In this document: positions 51,797 through 60,105 of the stretch, in pieces
How positions within the stretch are numbered: the stretch's first letter is position 1
How the letters are laid out: each line of letters opens with the position of its first letter
DNA from: Vagococcus xieshaowenii
Lineage (GTDB): Bacteria; Bacillota; Bacilli; Lactobacillales; Vagococcaceae
Direction of reading: 5' to 3'
Length of the DNA: 64,000 nt
Assembly: GCF_004792515.1 (NCBI RefSeq)
Contig: NZ_CP038865.1
Span: 1,138,001 to 1,202,000 of the forward strand
Translations under genes and position numbers: made by a program
Notes under the pieces: generated by a model
Told to the model about the DNA's origin: nothing
What the model saw: the letters and a program-made list of their open reading frames with translations, nothing else
Database searches by the model: none

Positions 51797-52294
51797 CTAC
51801 TTCTTTTTAAAAATTAGTAACCCACCTAATAATGTGAAAATAATTACCGAAAAAGGCATGATTATTCCTAACTTTAACCAGTTGACGCATTGGTTAATAA
51901 ACGCACCTAGCAAACCACCACCGCTATCATAGGTGACTTGATTTAATTGAATATCTCGGTATAAACCATTGAAAACATCAGATAAAATGTAACTATTTTC
52001 TTTTGCTCCAGGAATATGTAATTGCTGCCAACAAATAATAGCTAACAACAAACAAAAAGCTCCCCAAAACAATGATTTCTTTTTGAAATGAAGTTCCTTC
52101 TTTAATAACATTAATAACAAGCCGTATAAAATACTAATAACCGCTAGTACACCATATGCTTCACCAACAAAAAAACGTAAAACATTTGTCATTAATCGGC
52201 CAACAAATCCTATCGAAAAAAAACTTAGTATCCCAAATAAAACATACAATATCCCAATACCTATATAAAGTGTATTCTTTTTTTTATTGCTCAA
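51797..52294 (-). CDS. Stand-alone paralogue of the FtsK N-terminal membrane domain
   Basis: The 165 residues align along their length with residues about 20-180 of the neighbouring FtsK. FVGRLMTNVLRFFVGEAYG corresponds to [19 protein letters not shown], and SGGGLLGAFINQCVNW to [16 protein letters not shown]. It has four membrane segments and stops at FKKK; linker, motor and gamma domain are absent. The start is TTG behind AAGGAGG (7 bp). It has an extended -10 promoter (TGATATAAT at 52328-52336) and its own terminator, so it is a maintained gene and not simply a broken ftsK. The function is unknown; modulation of FtsK or of the septum is inference. Confidence 0.8.
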   Translation of the reverse strand: MSNKKKNTLYIGIGILYVLFGILSFFSIGFVGRLMTNVLRFFVGEAYGVLAVISILYGLLLMLLKKELHFKKKSLFWGAFCLLLAIICWQQLHIPGAKENSYILSDVFNGLYRDIQLNQVTYDSGGGLLGAFINQCVNWLKLGIIMPFSVIIFTLLGGLLIFKKK

Positions 52295-52327
52295 ATGTCA
52301 GCCTCCTTAACCTTTAATTTCTTACTC

Positions 52328-52336
52328 ATTATATCA
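52328..52336 (-). promoter_or_regulatory. Extended -10 promoter of the FtsK-membrane paralogue
   Basis: The minus strand reads TGATATAAT about 35 bp before the TTG start, just after the topB terminator hairpin. The -35 region is poor, as expected for an extended -10 promoter. Confidence 0.5.
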
Positions 52337-52337
52337 T

Positions 52338-52375
52338 AAAAGAAGACTGCGTATAGAAATATACACAGTCCCTTC
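52338..52375 (-). terminator. Hairpin after topB
   Basis: GACTG-GTATA and TATAC-CAGTC pair around a GAAA-like loop (52345-52370), followed by TTCTTTTAT on the minus strand. It lies 6 bp or less from the topB stop. Confidence 0.6.
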
Positions 52376-52380
52376 ATTCT

Positions 52381-54459
52381 TTAGTCTTCTTTCATTGCCG
52401 CTTTTAATGCTAATGCTAATGGGCTTTCTTCAGGCTCTTGCGCTTGGCTATATTTTTTCACCAATTTGCGCTCTTCGTGTTTACTCATTTTCTTTTTACG
52501 TTCTTGTTTACTCGAAACTTTCTCTGTAATCACACAATACTTACATTTGAAGAAGTCCCCTGTTTTACCTGAATGAATTTCCATTTTTTTATGACACTGT
52601 GGGCAACGTTTATTACTTAATTTTGGATCTTTTCGTCTACTGTAAGAACAACTTTGGTTTGTACAAACATATAGTTTACCGTTTTTTGTATTCTTTTCTT
52701 TTAATAACTCCCCACACTCAGGACATTTTTTGGAAGTGATGGCATGATTTTTATAAGTTTTATCACTTTGTTTAATTTCAGAAACTAATCGAGTTGTTTC
52801 TTGTTCGATTTCTTTAATAAACGCTTGACGTTTCAATTCGCCGTTAGCAATTGCTTCTAGCTTAGTTTCCCATTTTTCGGTCAATTCAGGTGATACTAAA
52901 GCAGGATTAACCAATGATAAGACTTGTTTACCTTTTGGTGTCACACGTAAACGATTATTTTGACGTTCTATTAACTCACTTGAAATCAAACGTTCGATAA
53001 TTTCCGCTCGCGTTGCAGGTGTTCCTAAATTAAAGTGCTCCATTTTCCCTAGTAATTGTCCTTCGTTCATAGGAGCTGGCGCTGTTGTGATTTCTTCTTT
53101 CACTTGATAGCTAAGAGACAATGTTTGGCCTTTTTCATACTGTGTCATCGAACTAGCTGTTGTATTATCTAGCTTCCATCCTTTATCAACAACTGCTGTT
53201 TGTTTGAATTGTAATGAATACTCACCTAGAGAAACAAAGAGCTGTTGACGTTTTTCTACATACGCAGGGTAGAATAGCGCTAAAAATCGTTTACAAATTA
53301 ATTGATACACACGATTTTCTTCTAAGTCCAATTTTTCACTTCGAGCCACTTGTTCCGTTGGGATGATACCATGGTGATCGGTAACACGGTTATTTTGGAA
53401 TACAGCGGGTTGCTCAATTTTGAAGTGATTCTTAATAATTGGTTGTACTTCTTCTGAAAAATAACCTTTAACGGCTAACACACGTTCTTTCATAGATGAT
53501 TGCATGTCATTAGTTAAATATTTTGAATCGGTACGTGGGTAGGTGACAATTTTATGAATTTCATATAATCGTTGAATAATAGACAGTGTTTTTTTTGCAG
53601 AGTAGCCATATCGTTGATTCGCTTCACGCTGTAACTCGGTTAAATCATAGGGAAGCGGTGCTTTTTCTTTCTTAACGCTCTCTTTAATCTGATTAACCGT
53701 TGCAGTAACAGGTAATTTTTTTAGAATGGCTTCTACTTGGTTTCGTTCGTTTGCTTGTAGAACTCGCTCTGATTGCATCACTTTCGTTTCTAACTCTTGA
53801 CTTCTAGCTTGAATCACATAATACGTGGCTGGTTTAAACGTATCGATTTTACGATCTTGTTTATCTACTAAAGCTAGTGTAGGGGTTTGGACCCTTCCTG
53901 CTGAAAGATTATCGTCATATTTAACAGTTAACGCACGTGTCACATTCAAGCCTACTAGCCAGTCTGCTTGAGAACGAGCGACAGCTGATTCATATAAATC
54001 ATCAAAGGCTTTTGCTGATTGAAGCTTATTAAACCCATCTTTAATCGCTTTTTCAGTCTGAGAAGAAATCCATAAACGTTTAACTGGTTGTTTGACTTTG
54101 GCATATTCTAGAATCCAACGTGCTACTAGTTCTCCTTCTCTTCCAGCATCGGTTGCTATAATCACTTCACTGACATCTGAACGATTGGCTAACCGCTGAA
54201 AACTTTTTAATTGACCTGTCGTTTTTGGTAACGGTTTAATTCCATGGCGTTTAGGGATCATTGGTAACGTATCAAACGACCACTCGCGCCATTCTTTTTG
54301 ATAATCTTCAGGCATTTTCAAGGTTAACAAGTGACCTAAAGCCCATGTCACAATGTAGTGTTTACCTTCTATATATGTTTTATGTTTTTCATTTGCGCCG
54401 AGAACTTTAGCCAAATCTCTTGCAACACTTGGCTTCTCCGCTAATACTAATTTTTTCAT
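52381..54459 (-). CDS. topB: DNA topoisomerase III
   Basis: TopB is a type IA topoisomerase that decatenates DNA at replication forks. The 692 residues begin with the TOPRIM motif LVLAEKPSVARDLA and include ATDAGREGELVARW with the acidic metal-binding residues. The active-site tyrosine is in IVTYPRTDSKYL near residue 315. The C-terminus has zinc-finger-like CPECG, CTNQSC, CPQC and CKYC pairs and a basic tail. The ATG at 54459 follows GAAAGGAAC. The gene start overlaps the preceding gene by 53 bp. Confidence 0.94.
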   Translation of the reverse strand: MKKLVLAEKPSVARDLAKVLGANEKHKTYIEGKHYIVTWALGHLLTLKMPEDYQKEWREWSFDTLPMIPKRHGIKPLPKTTGQLKSFQRLANRSDVSEVIIATDAGREGELVARWILEYAKVKQPVKRLWISSQTEKAIKDGFNKLQSAKAFDDLYESAVARSQADWLVGLNVTRALTVKYDDNLSAGRVQTPTLALVDKQDRKIDTFKPATYYVIQARSQELETKVMQSERVLQANERNQVEAILKKLPVTATVNQIKESVKKEKAPLPYDLTELQREANQRYGYSAKKTLSIIQRLYEIHKIVTYPRTDSKYLTNDMQSSMKERVLAVKGYFSEEVQPIIKNHFKIEQPAVFQNNRVTDHHGIIPTEQVARSEKLDLEENRVYQLICKRFLALFYPAYVEKRQQLFVSLGEYSLQFKQTAVVDKGWKLDNTTASSMTQYEKGQTLSLSYQVKEEITTAPAPMNEGQLLGKMEHFNLGTPATRAEIIERLISSELIERQNNRLRVTPKGKQVLSLVNPALVSPELTEKWETKLEAIANGELKRQAFIKEIEQETTRLVSEIKQSDKTYKNHAITSKKCPECGELLKEKNTKNGKLYVCTNQSCSYSRRKDPKLSNKRCPQCHKKMEIHSGKTGDFFKCKYCVITEKVSSKQERKKKMSKHEERKLVKKYSQAQEPEESPLALALKAAMKED

Positions 54460-54769
54460 TTTGTTCCTTTCCATCAACAACTATTTTTTCTCCATCTTTT
54501 AACATTAAAACTCCACGATATAATTGTAAATCGTCATCACATTCTTCACAAAAACGTACTTCATCTTCATTCCAGAACGCTACCATAAAATTTGGTTTAA
54601 ACGTCATCTGTTCATAATCTTCATTTAATTGTTTCATAATTTTATGTAAATAGATAGTTGCTTCTTCAAATGTCACAAACTCATGTCGACTGACAATATC
54701 GTCTTCCCACCCTTTAAAAAACCACCAGGGCTCATTTTCACCATACATCTCGATTACCTGATAACTCAT
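54407..54769 (-). CDS. DUF1033 family protein
   Basis: This 120-residue acidic protein matches the DUF1033 family by its start YQVIEMYGENEPWWFFKGWEDDI and length. It has no signal peptide or membrane segment. Its 3' end overlaps the topB start by 53 bp in a different frame, so the two are translated from one mRNA. Four cysteines (CEEC near residue 75, and two in KCCKR near the end) are present but do not form an obvious metal site. No function is known to me for this family. Confidence 0.8.
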   Translation of the reverse strand: MSYQVIEMYGENEPWWFFKGWEDDIVSRHEFVTFEEATIYLHKIMKQLNEDYEQMTFKPNFMVAFWNEDEVRFCEECDDDLQLYRGVLMLKDGEKIVVDGKEQNEKISISGEAKCCKRFG

Positions 54770-54873
54770 TTATTCACCCTCAATTTTCAATCTATTACTG
54801 TCAGTTTAAATAACCTATCAAAAAAAAGCAAGCAGTTCATCCTATTTTTAAAACGCTCCCTTAACAAATAAAA

Positions 54874-54907
54874 AGAAAAAGAGAGCGACTTTATTTGTCA
54901 CTCCCTT
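54874..54907 (-). terminator. Terminator after metQ
   Basis: AAGGGAGTGAC pairs with GTCGCTCTCTT (G-U pairs allowed) around a 7-nt loop, followed by TTTTTC on the minus strand. Confidence 0.8.
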
Positions 54908-54913
54908 GAAAAA

Positions 54914-55738
54914 TTATTTTACAGGCATAATTTTTCCATTCCATTTTTCTTTGATCCATGTTTGTGTATCCTCATCGTGTAATGCATCCATTAATTTTTT
55001 AATTTTCTCATTATCTTTATCTTTTGTATTAACGGCCACAATATTAGCATATGGAGAATTATTTTCTTCAACTAACACCCCATCTTGCTCTGGTGCTAAG
55101 CCGATTGTTTCAGCAAAGTTCGCATTGATTGCTACTAAGTCTGCTTCATTATTTTTGTACGCTGTGGTCAATAGCTCGGGGTTGACATCATATTTGAAAA
55201 CTAACTGCTTGGGATTTTCTTCAATATCATCAAACGTTGCTGTTAGTAAATCCACACCGTCTTTTACTTTGACCAATCCAGCTTGTTGTAATATCGTAAT
55301 CACACGTCCCCAGTCAGTGGACGAATTACTTACTAAAACGGTCGCACCATCTTTTAATTCTTTAATATCTTTCAAAGATTGTGAATAAAAAGCCATTAAT
55401 TCAATATGGGCTGAACCAGCATTAGTAAAATCATAGCCATTATCTTTCACTGCTTGTTCAAAATAAGGAATATGCTGAAAATAATTCGCATCAAGTTCGC
55501 CTAAAGATAGGGCTTTATTGGGCAAAATGTAGTCTTGGAATTCAACTATTTCTAGTTCAACACCTTCTTGAGCTAATTTAGGTTTAATATGTTCTAAAAT
55601 TTCTGCATGAGGAGTCGGCGAAGCGCCCACTTTCAAGACGTTATCATCTGTTGATTTTTCTTTATTATTACTACCACAAGCTGCTAAACCAATTGTTAAG
55701 GCCGCTAAGCTTAAAAATGTTAATACTCTTTTCTTCAT
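54914..55738 (-). CDS. metQ: Methionine-binding lipoprotein MetQ
   Basis: MetQ is the substrate-binding lipoprotein of the methionine ABC importer. The 274-residue precursor has a lipoprotein signal peptide with lipobox LAAC (cysteine at about 21). The NlpA/YaeC fold is recognised from LKVGASPTPHAEILEHIKP, ANYFQHIPYF and the ANIVAVNTKD stretch. It is the last gene of the metNIQ operon, under control of the methionine T-box. Confidence 0.93.
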   Translation of the reverse strand: MKKRVLTFLSLAALTIGLAACGSNNKEKSTDDNVLKVGASPTPHAEILEHIKPKLAQEGVELEIVEFQDYILPNKALSLGELDANYFQHIPYFEQAVKDNGYDFTNAGSAHIELMAFYSQSLKDIKELKDGATVLVSNSSTDWGRVITILQQAGLVKVKDGVDLLTATFDDIEENPKQLVFKYDVNPELLTTAYKNNEADLVAINANFAETIGLAPEQDGVLVEENNSPYANIVAVNTKDKDNEKIKKLMDALHDEDTQTWIKEKWNGKIMPVK

Positions 55739-55758
55739 ATATAATCTTCCTTTCTTTT

Positions 55759-56448
55759 TTAACGTTTATCAATACGTTTTACTAGCGTATCACCAATAAA
55801 TTGGATTAAAAACACTAATATTAAAATACAAGCTGTTGCAAATAAAGTGGTCGTTAAATCATCTTGCATGTAACCTTGGTAATAGGCTAATTGACCTAAA
55901 CCACCACCACCAACTGCTCCTGCCATTGCCGCAAAACCAATCATCGTAATTGTTGTCACTGTTCCACCCGAAATTAACGCTGGTAAACTTTCTGGTAGCA
56001 ATACTTTTCTAATCATTTGCCACTTAGTTGCGCCCATTGCTTCAGATGCTTCTAGAACCCCGCTATCCACTTCTCTAAAGGCCATTTCAACTAAACGTGC
56101 ATAGAATGGTGTCGCAGAGATAACTAATGCTGGAATAGCTGCTTTGGCTCCTAAGAATGTTCCAAGAATTGCACGAGTAAAGGGAATTAACAAAATAATT
56201 AAAATAATAAACGGAATCGAACGAAAAATATTACTGATGATCGATAACACTGTATAAAGAATGTTCGCTACTTTTCCTTCTTTCTTAGAAAATTCAAACA
56301 ATAGCAGTCCTAATAGTAATCCCAATATAATAATAAAAATCATAGAGATAGCGGTCACATAAAACGTTTCTTTGAAAGCCGTTAGAAACTTTTCGCCATC
56401 TAATTTACTTAAGTCAAAATATGTTTCCATAAAGCTTTTAGTTTGCAT
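55759..56448 (-). CDS. metI: Methionine ABC transporter permease MetI
   Basis: MetI is the membrane subunit of the D/L-methionine importer. The 229 residues have five or six membrane segments. The coupling loop EASEAMGATKWQMIRKVLLPES contacts MetN. The ATG at 56448 overlaps metN by 11 bp with GAGGTAAATCAAG in front; a later ATG lacks a ribosome site. The protein is full length. It lies between metN and metQ. Confidence 0.94.
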   Translation of the reverse strand: MQTKSFMETYFDLSKLDGEKFLTAFKETFYVTAISMIFIIILGLLLGLLLFEFSKKEGKVANILYTVLSIISNIFRSIPFIILIILLIPFTRAILGTFLGAKAAIPALVISATPFYARLVEMAFREVDSGVLEASEAMGATKWQMIRKVLLPESLPALISGGTVTTITMIGFAAMAGAVGGGGLGQLAYYQGYMQDDLTTTLFATACILILVFLIQFIGDTLVKRIDKR

Positions 56449-57475
56449 CTTGATTTACCTCCACATTCACACCTTCTGAAATTAACTTTACGATTGATCG
56501 TTCGATTTCTTTTTCTTCTCCCACGAATTGAACAATTAGTGTACCAAAAGAAGATTGGTTAATTTCTTGAATTTGCCCTTGAATGACATTAATGTCCACA
56601 TGAAATTCACGAATTATTTTTGATAGAATCGGTAATTTTGATTTTTCACCAGTAAAGGTTAATTTTGCCACTTTGCCTTCATGATAATTCCTTTCAAAGT
56701 ACGCTAGACTATTTTCTTCACTTACTTCGGGCACTGTTTCTTGTTGAACAAATCGCTTAGTCACGTCTTTTTTAGGATGACTAAACACTTCTATTACACT
56801 ACCGGATTCAACAATTTTACCATTTTCCATGACAGCAACTTTATCACATATTTTACGAATGACATGCATCTCATGCGTAATCAAGACAACTGTAATGGCT
56901 AATTCTTCATTAACTTTTTTTAATAAATCTAACACCTCGTCAGTTGTTTGTGGATCTAGAGCGCTAGTTGCTTCATCGCATAGTAAAATTTTAGGATTAT
57001 TAGCTAAGGCTCTAGCAATTCCCACACGTTGTTTTTGCCCACCTGATAATTCATTTGGAAAGGCATGCTCGCGACCTTTAAGTCCTACAAGCTCAACTAA
57101 TTCCATCGCTCTAGCTTGACGTTCTGCTTTAGGTACTTTTGTTAACTCCATTGGCAACATAATATTTTCTAAAACTGTACGTGACCATAACAAATTAAAA
57201 TGTTGGAAAATCATACCGACTTCTTGTCTGAAATTACGAAGCATCTTCCCTTTCAACTTAGCTACCGGTTGATGATTGACTAGAATATCGCCTGAAGTTG
57301 GCTTTTCTAGTCCATTTAACAAACGCAACAAGGTACTTTTTCCAGCCCCTGAATAGCCTACCATTCCAAAAATTTCACCTCTATAAACTTTAAAATCTAC
57401 TTGATTTACCGCTAAAACATTTCGTTTTTTGCTCTCATATTGTTTCGTAATATTCTTTAACTCAATAATTGGCAT
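56438..57475 (-). CDS. metN: Methionine ABC transporter ATP-binding protein MetN
   Basis: MetN energises methionine import. The 345 residues show Walker A GYSGAGKST (about 38-46), the signature LSGGQKQRVGIARAL and Walker B ILLCDEATSALDP. The C-terminal NIL domain (about 265-340) binds methionine and shuts off transport when internal methionine is high. It is the first gene after the T-box leader. Confidence 0.96.
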   Translation of the reverse strand: MPIIELKNITKQYESKKRNVLAVNQVDFKVYRGEIFGMVGYSGAGKSTLLRLLNGLEKPTSGDILVNHQPVAKLKGKMLRNFRQEVGMIFQHFNLLWSRTVLENIMLPMELTKVPKAERQARAMELVELVGLKGREHAFPNELSGGQKQRVGIARALANNPKILLCDEATSALDPQTTDEVLDLLKKVNEELAITVVLITHEMHVIRKICDKVAVMENGKIVESGSVIEVFSHPKKDVTKRFVQQETVPEVSEENSLAYFERNYHEGKVAKLTFTGEKSKLPILSKIIREFHVDINVIQGQIQEINQSSFGTLIVQFVGEEKEIERSIVKLISEGVNVEVNQDAN

Positions 57476-57494
57476 TTAAATCCCCCCTAAACCT

Positions 57495-57794
57495 AATAAA
57501 AAAAGCTTTCGTCCCTTTACTTATAAAAAAAGTAAAAGGACGAAAGCGAGTATTCGTGTGACCACCTTAATTCGTTACTTCCTCACGAAAGCAACCTCAA
57601 CCAGTACGCAAGAATCATTCTTTAAATACTGTGACATGTTAACGGATGTTACCGTAATGGATTTACTTATCAGCTCATCCATTCTGCTCAAAGACCATTT
57701 TCCAAGATAACGTCATTATCCTCTTTCACCAACAAAGGACTCTCTATAAACTTCATTTACTTGTACTTTTCTTTTCACTGCATTTCATTAATTT
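57495..57794 (-). promoter_or_regulatory. Methionine T-box leader of metNIQ
   Basis: A strong terminator stem, GCTTTCGTCC arm with its complement (57505-57547), is followed by a U-run on the minus strand. Immediately before it lies the variant T-box sequence AAGGTGGTCACACG (plus-strand about 57555-57568). The specifier loop reads GGAAAATGGTC with the codon ATG at 57696-57698. The sequence is not an S-box (no CTTATCAAGAG or GGTGGAGGGACTGG). Uncharged initiator or elongator tRNA-Met would allow read-through. The T-box core is less canonical than that of glyQS. Confidence 0.75.
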
Positions 57795-57800
57795 TTAATC

Positions 57801-57829
57801 ATTCTATCAATAATTTCTCATTAAGTCAA
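57801..57829 (-). promoter_or_regulatory. Promoter of the metNIQ T-box transcript
   Basis: TTGACT (57824-57829) and TAGAAT (57801-57806) are 17 bp apart on the minus strand, directly after the stop codon of the GcvH-like gene. Confidence 0.65.
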
Positions 57830-58162
57830 TTATAAACTTGCAAAAATTGTATCATCGACATCAGCTACTACCAATAACCATGCAGTGGCTTCCATTTCAC
57901 TATCTAAAATAGACGGTGTATCTAACGCTGCTTCATTGATTTCAATTACTCTTCCTGAAACAGGACTCACTAGTTCCGTCACCGCTTTTTCAGCTTCTAC
58001 ATCAGCAAAAGGTTCCCCTTGAACTAGCTCACGTCCAACTTTAGGGAGTGAAACAAAAGTAATATTTCCTAACTCTTCTTGGCCTTCGTTGGTAAAACCT
58101 AAACGGTAGCCTTGTTCTTCTTTAGTAATCCATAAATATTTATCTGCAATTTTCTTTTCCAT
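57830..58162 (-). CDS. gcvH: GcvH-like lipoyl-domain protein
   Basis: The 110 residues are a full H-protein-like lipoyl domain. The lipoylated lysine is in DVEAEKAVTELVSPVSG near residue 60. H-protein serves the glycine cleavage system, and in Bacillus GcvH also acts as a relay for lipoylation of other enzymes. No gcvP or gcvT is visible here, so the relay role is more likely, by inference. It follows the ArsC/Spx-like gene by 13 bp. Confidence 0.88.
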   Translation of the reverse strand: MEKKIADKYLWITKEEQGYRLGFTNEGQEELGNITFVSLPKVGRELVQGEPFADVEAEKAVTELVSPVSGRVIEINEAALDTPSILDSEMEATAWLLVVADVDDTIFASL

Positions 58163-58175
58163 AATTTTTAGTCTC

Positions 58176-58529
58176 CTACAGTAATGTTTCGTATTCCGAT
58201 TCTTTCCAACCTAAGAACACTTTATCGCCATTTTCTAGAATAGGTCGTCTAATTAACATGCCTCGTTCTGATAACATTTGTGCTGCTTCCTCTTTAGGCA
58301 TTGTATAAATGACTTCTTTTAAGTTTTCTGTACGATAGATAACTCCTGATGTATTAAAATAGCGATGTATTTCAGCATCATTATTATCCATCCAGTGTAA
58401 AATTTGTTCTTTTGTAGGTGTTTGATCGTTAATCATATCGATTAAGTGATAGTCAACTTGATGTTCATCTAACCATGCTTTCGCTTTTTTACACGTACTA
58501 CATTTTGGATACCAATAAAAATTCAACAT
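58176..58529 (-). CDS. ArsC/Spx-family protein (YusI-like)
   Basis: The 117 residues have the thioredoxin-like ArsC/Spx fold with the redox motif CSTC at positions about 10-13. The later conserved region PILENGDKVFLGWKE contains RRPI, as in the family. The Bacillus homologue YusI sits next to gcvH and the metNPQ genes, the same synteny as here. It may be a redox-active reductase rather than an RNA-polymerase-binding Spx. The exact substrate is unknown. Confidence 0.8.
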   Translation of the reverse strand: MLNFYWYPKCSTCKKAKAWLDEHQVDYHLIDMINDQTPTKEQILHWMDNNDAEIHRYFNTSGVIYRTENLKEVIYTMPKEEAAQMLSERGMLIRRPILENGDKVFLGWKESEYETLL

Positions 58530-58617
58530 TTAGTAACCCTCCATTTCACATCTTTTACATTACTATGCATTAGTATATCATATTTTTTTGGTACTGGGTC
58601 ATTAGATTAAAAAAATT

Positions 58618-58633
58618 AAAAAGCCAGAAAAGA
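58618..58633 (-). terminator. Left arm of a terminator split by the IS3 element
   Basis: AAAAAGCCAGAAAAGA at 58618-58633 is exactly complementary to 60088-60103 on the other side of the inserted element. Together they form the 16-bp stem of the terminator of the prohibitin operon. The element sits in what was the loop. Confidence 0.85.
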
Positions 58634-58640
58634 CTAGTAT

Positions 58641-60080
58641 TGATATGCTCCCCGTCAAGTGGACAGTAGAAAAAACAAAAAATATTTTATGACAGGAATC
58701 GAAATTTTCGATTCCTGTTTTTTTATGCTACTTGCTTTCTGAATTCATTTGGTGCCAATTCGTTCAATCCTTCTGAATAACGATAATTGTTATAATATCG
58801 GATATATCCACTAACTGACCGCTTCAATTGCTTGAAATCCAAATAACTTTCTCGATAGAATTTTTCTTCCTTAAAAGTTCCCCAAAAGCGCTCGATAGGT
58901 TGATTATCTAAACAACGACTTACTCGAGACATACTTTTGGCAAACTGATATTTTTCAGATAGTTGCTGATACATATGAGACGTATATTGAAAACCACGAT
59001 CACTATGAAGAAGTGCTTTAGCTCCAGGATTCTTTTTAAATGCTTTTTCCACGGTCTCCATAACCAATGGGTTATTATTAGAGTGATTCAGTTGCATTCT
59101 AATTTGTCGATAACCAATGGCTCCTTTTTTACTATCATATTTTTTCTTAATTTCTTTTGCTAATTGTTCATCTTCACGTTCTTTCTGTGACGGTGTCCAT
59201 TTAAGCCATTTATAATAAGCTGAACGAGAGACTCCAGCTATTTGGCATAAATCAGTAATTGAGTAGTTCTTATCTTTATTTAGGCTAAAGATAGTTTGAT
59301 AGAGATCAACGTTACGTACTAATGTTAATTTTGATTGCTTCGTTGTATCTCTTGTAACTTTTTTGCGAAGGTATTTTCCATTTCTAAATAGTTATTTCTT
59401 GTTTCTAGCTCTTTGATACGTAATTTTAGACATTCTTCTTCGGTTAACGAGTCAACTGATTTACTACGCCCACGATTGTCCTTAAGACCTTGTTCTCCCA
59501 ATTGTTGATATTTCTTTACCCAAGAATAAATTTGATGATAAGAGACACCGTAGGTTTCCGTTGATTGTAATTTAAATCGTTTGCTATAGTGTATTGAACT
59601 ATTTCAATTCGCTCTTGATACGTTGTATTTCGTCCTTTAATTGGCATGTTGGATGGACATCCTTTACTAGTAGTTTTTAATATTTCACTATTAGCATAGC
59701 TTAAAATCCAATTACTTAGTACAGAATGGGAAGATATTTGAAACGTCTTTGTAGCTTGTCTAATAGACATATTGCCCTCTACTACTGCTAAAACAGCTTC
59801 AAGTTTTTCTTCGTTAGTATATGCTTTCCTACTTGAAAAATTTTTTAATCTTTGAAAACCAAACATTTCATAGTGATATAACCATTTTACAATAGTGGTA
59901 TAATGTATCGCGTATTTTTTTGCCACTTCGCTTATACTATGATTATTTTTCCTGATTTCTGTTAAAACACGTAATTTTTCTTCTTTCGAATAACGTCTTC
60001 TTTTAACCATAAAAAAACTCCCTATAAAGTAGATTTGGAATTTTGTTTTTTTCCGTGTCTACTTTATAGGGAGCATATCA
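58641..60080 (-). mobile_element. Decayed IS3-family (IS150-type) element inserted in a terminator loop
   Basis: The element is 1440 bp, with imperfect inverted repeats: the left end starts TGATATGCTCCCC and the right end (reversed) TGATATGCTCCCT. They share a further AAGT-GACA-type core and end in AAAAAACAAAA. A 3-bp target duplication TAT is at 58638-58640 and 60081-60083. The transposase genes on the minus strand are broken: orfA has a frameshift near 59560-59580, and orfB lacks about 100 residues around the first catalytic Asp. The ends look usable in trans. Confidence 0.88.
58723..60010 (-). pseudogene. IS3-family transposase OrfA/OrfB, inactivated
   Basis: OrfA (from the ATG 60010) has a double helix-turn-helix, with KRRRYSKEEKLRVL near its start. 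It shifts frame near 59560-59580. After the shift the reading resumes as YGVSYHQIYSWVKKY and runs to a stop at 59325, with an A6G slippery site (about 59358-59364) that would give the OrfAB fusion. OrfB reads openly to 58723, but the stretch between RQIRMQLN and HSNNNPLV, about 100 residues that normally contain the first catalytic Asp, is missing. The second Asp (LLHSDRGFQYTS) and the Glu (QPIERFWGTFKEE) remain. Confidence 0.85.
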
Positions 60081-60087
60081 TATTCCA

Positions 60088-60103
60088 TCTTTTCTGGCTT
60101 TTT
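60088..60103 (-). terminator. Right arm of the split terminator (prohibitin operon)
   Basis: TCTTTTCTGGCTTTTT at 60088-60103 pairs exactly with 58618-58633. It lies 2 bp beyond the stop of the small membrane protein gene. Without the IS the loop would be about 11 nt. Confidence 0.85.
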
Positions 60104-60105
60104 AG

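Noticed and set aside
51797-52294. The FtsK-membrane paralogue as the mis-assembled or frameshifted start of ftsK
   Set aside because: ftsK has its own complete membrane domain, and a strong terminator separates the two genes.
57480-57780. SAM (S-box) riboswitch in front of metN
   Set aside because: The conserved S-box blocks are absent, whereas an ATG specifier, a T-box-like core and a terminator are present, so a methionine T-box fits better.
58176-58529. Calling the CSTC protein a true Spx or arsenate reductase
   Set aside because: No other ars genes are present and the synteny points to the YusI branch; only the fold family is supported.
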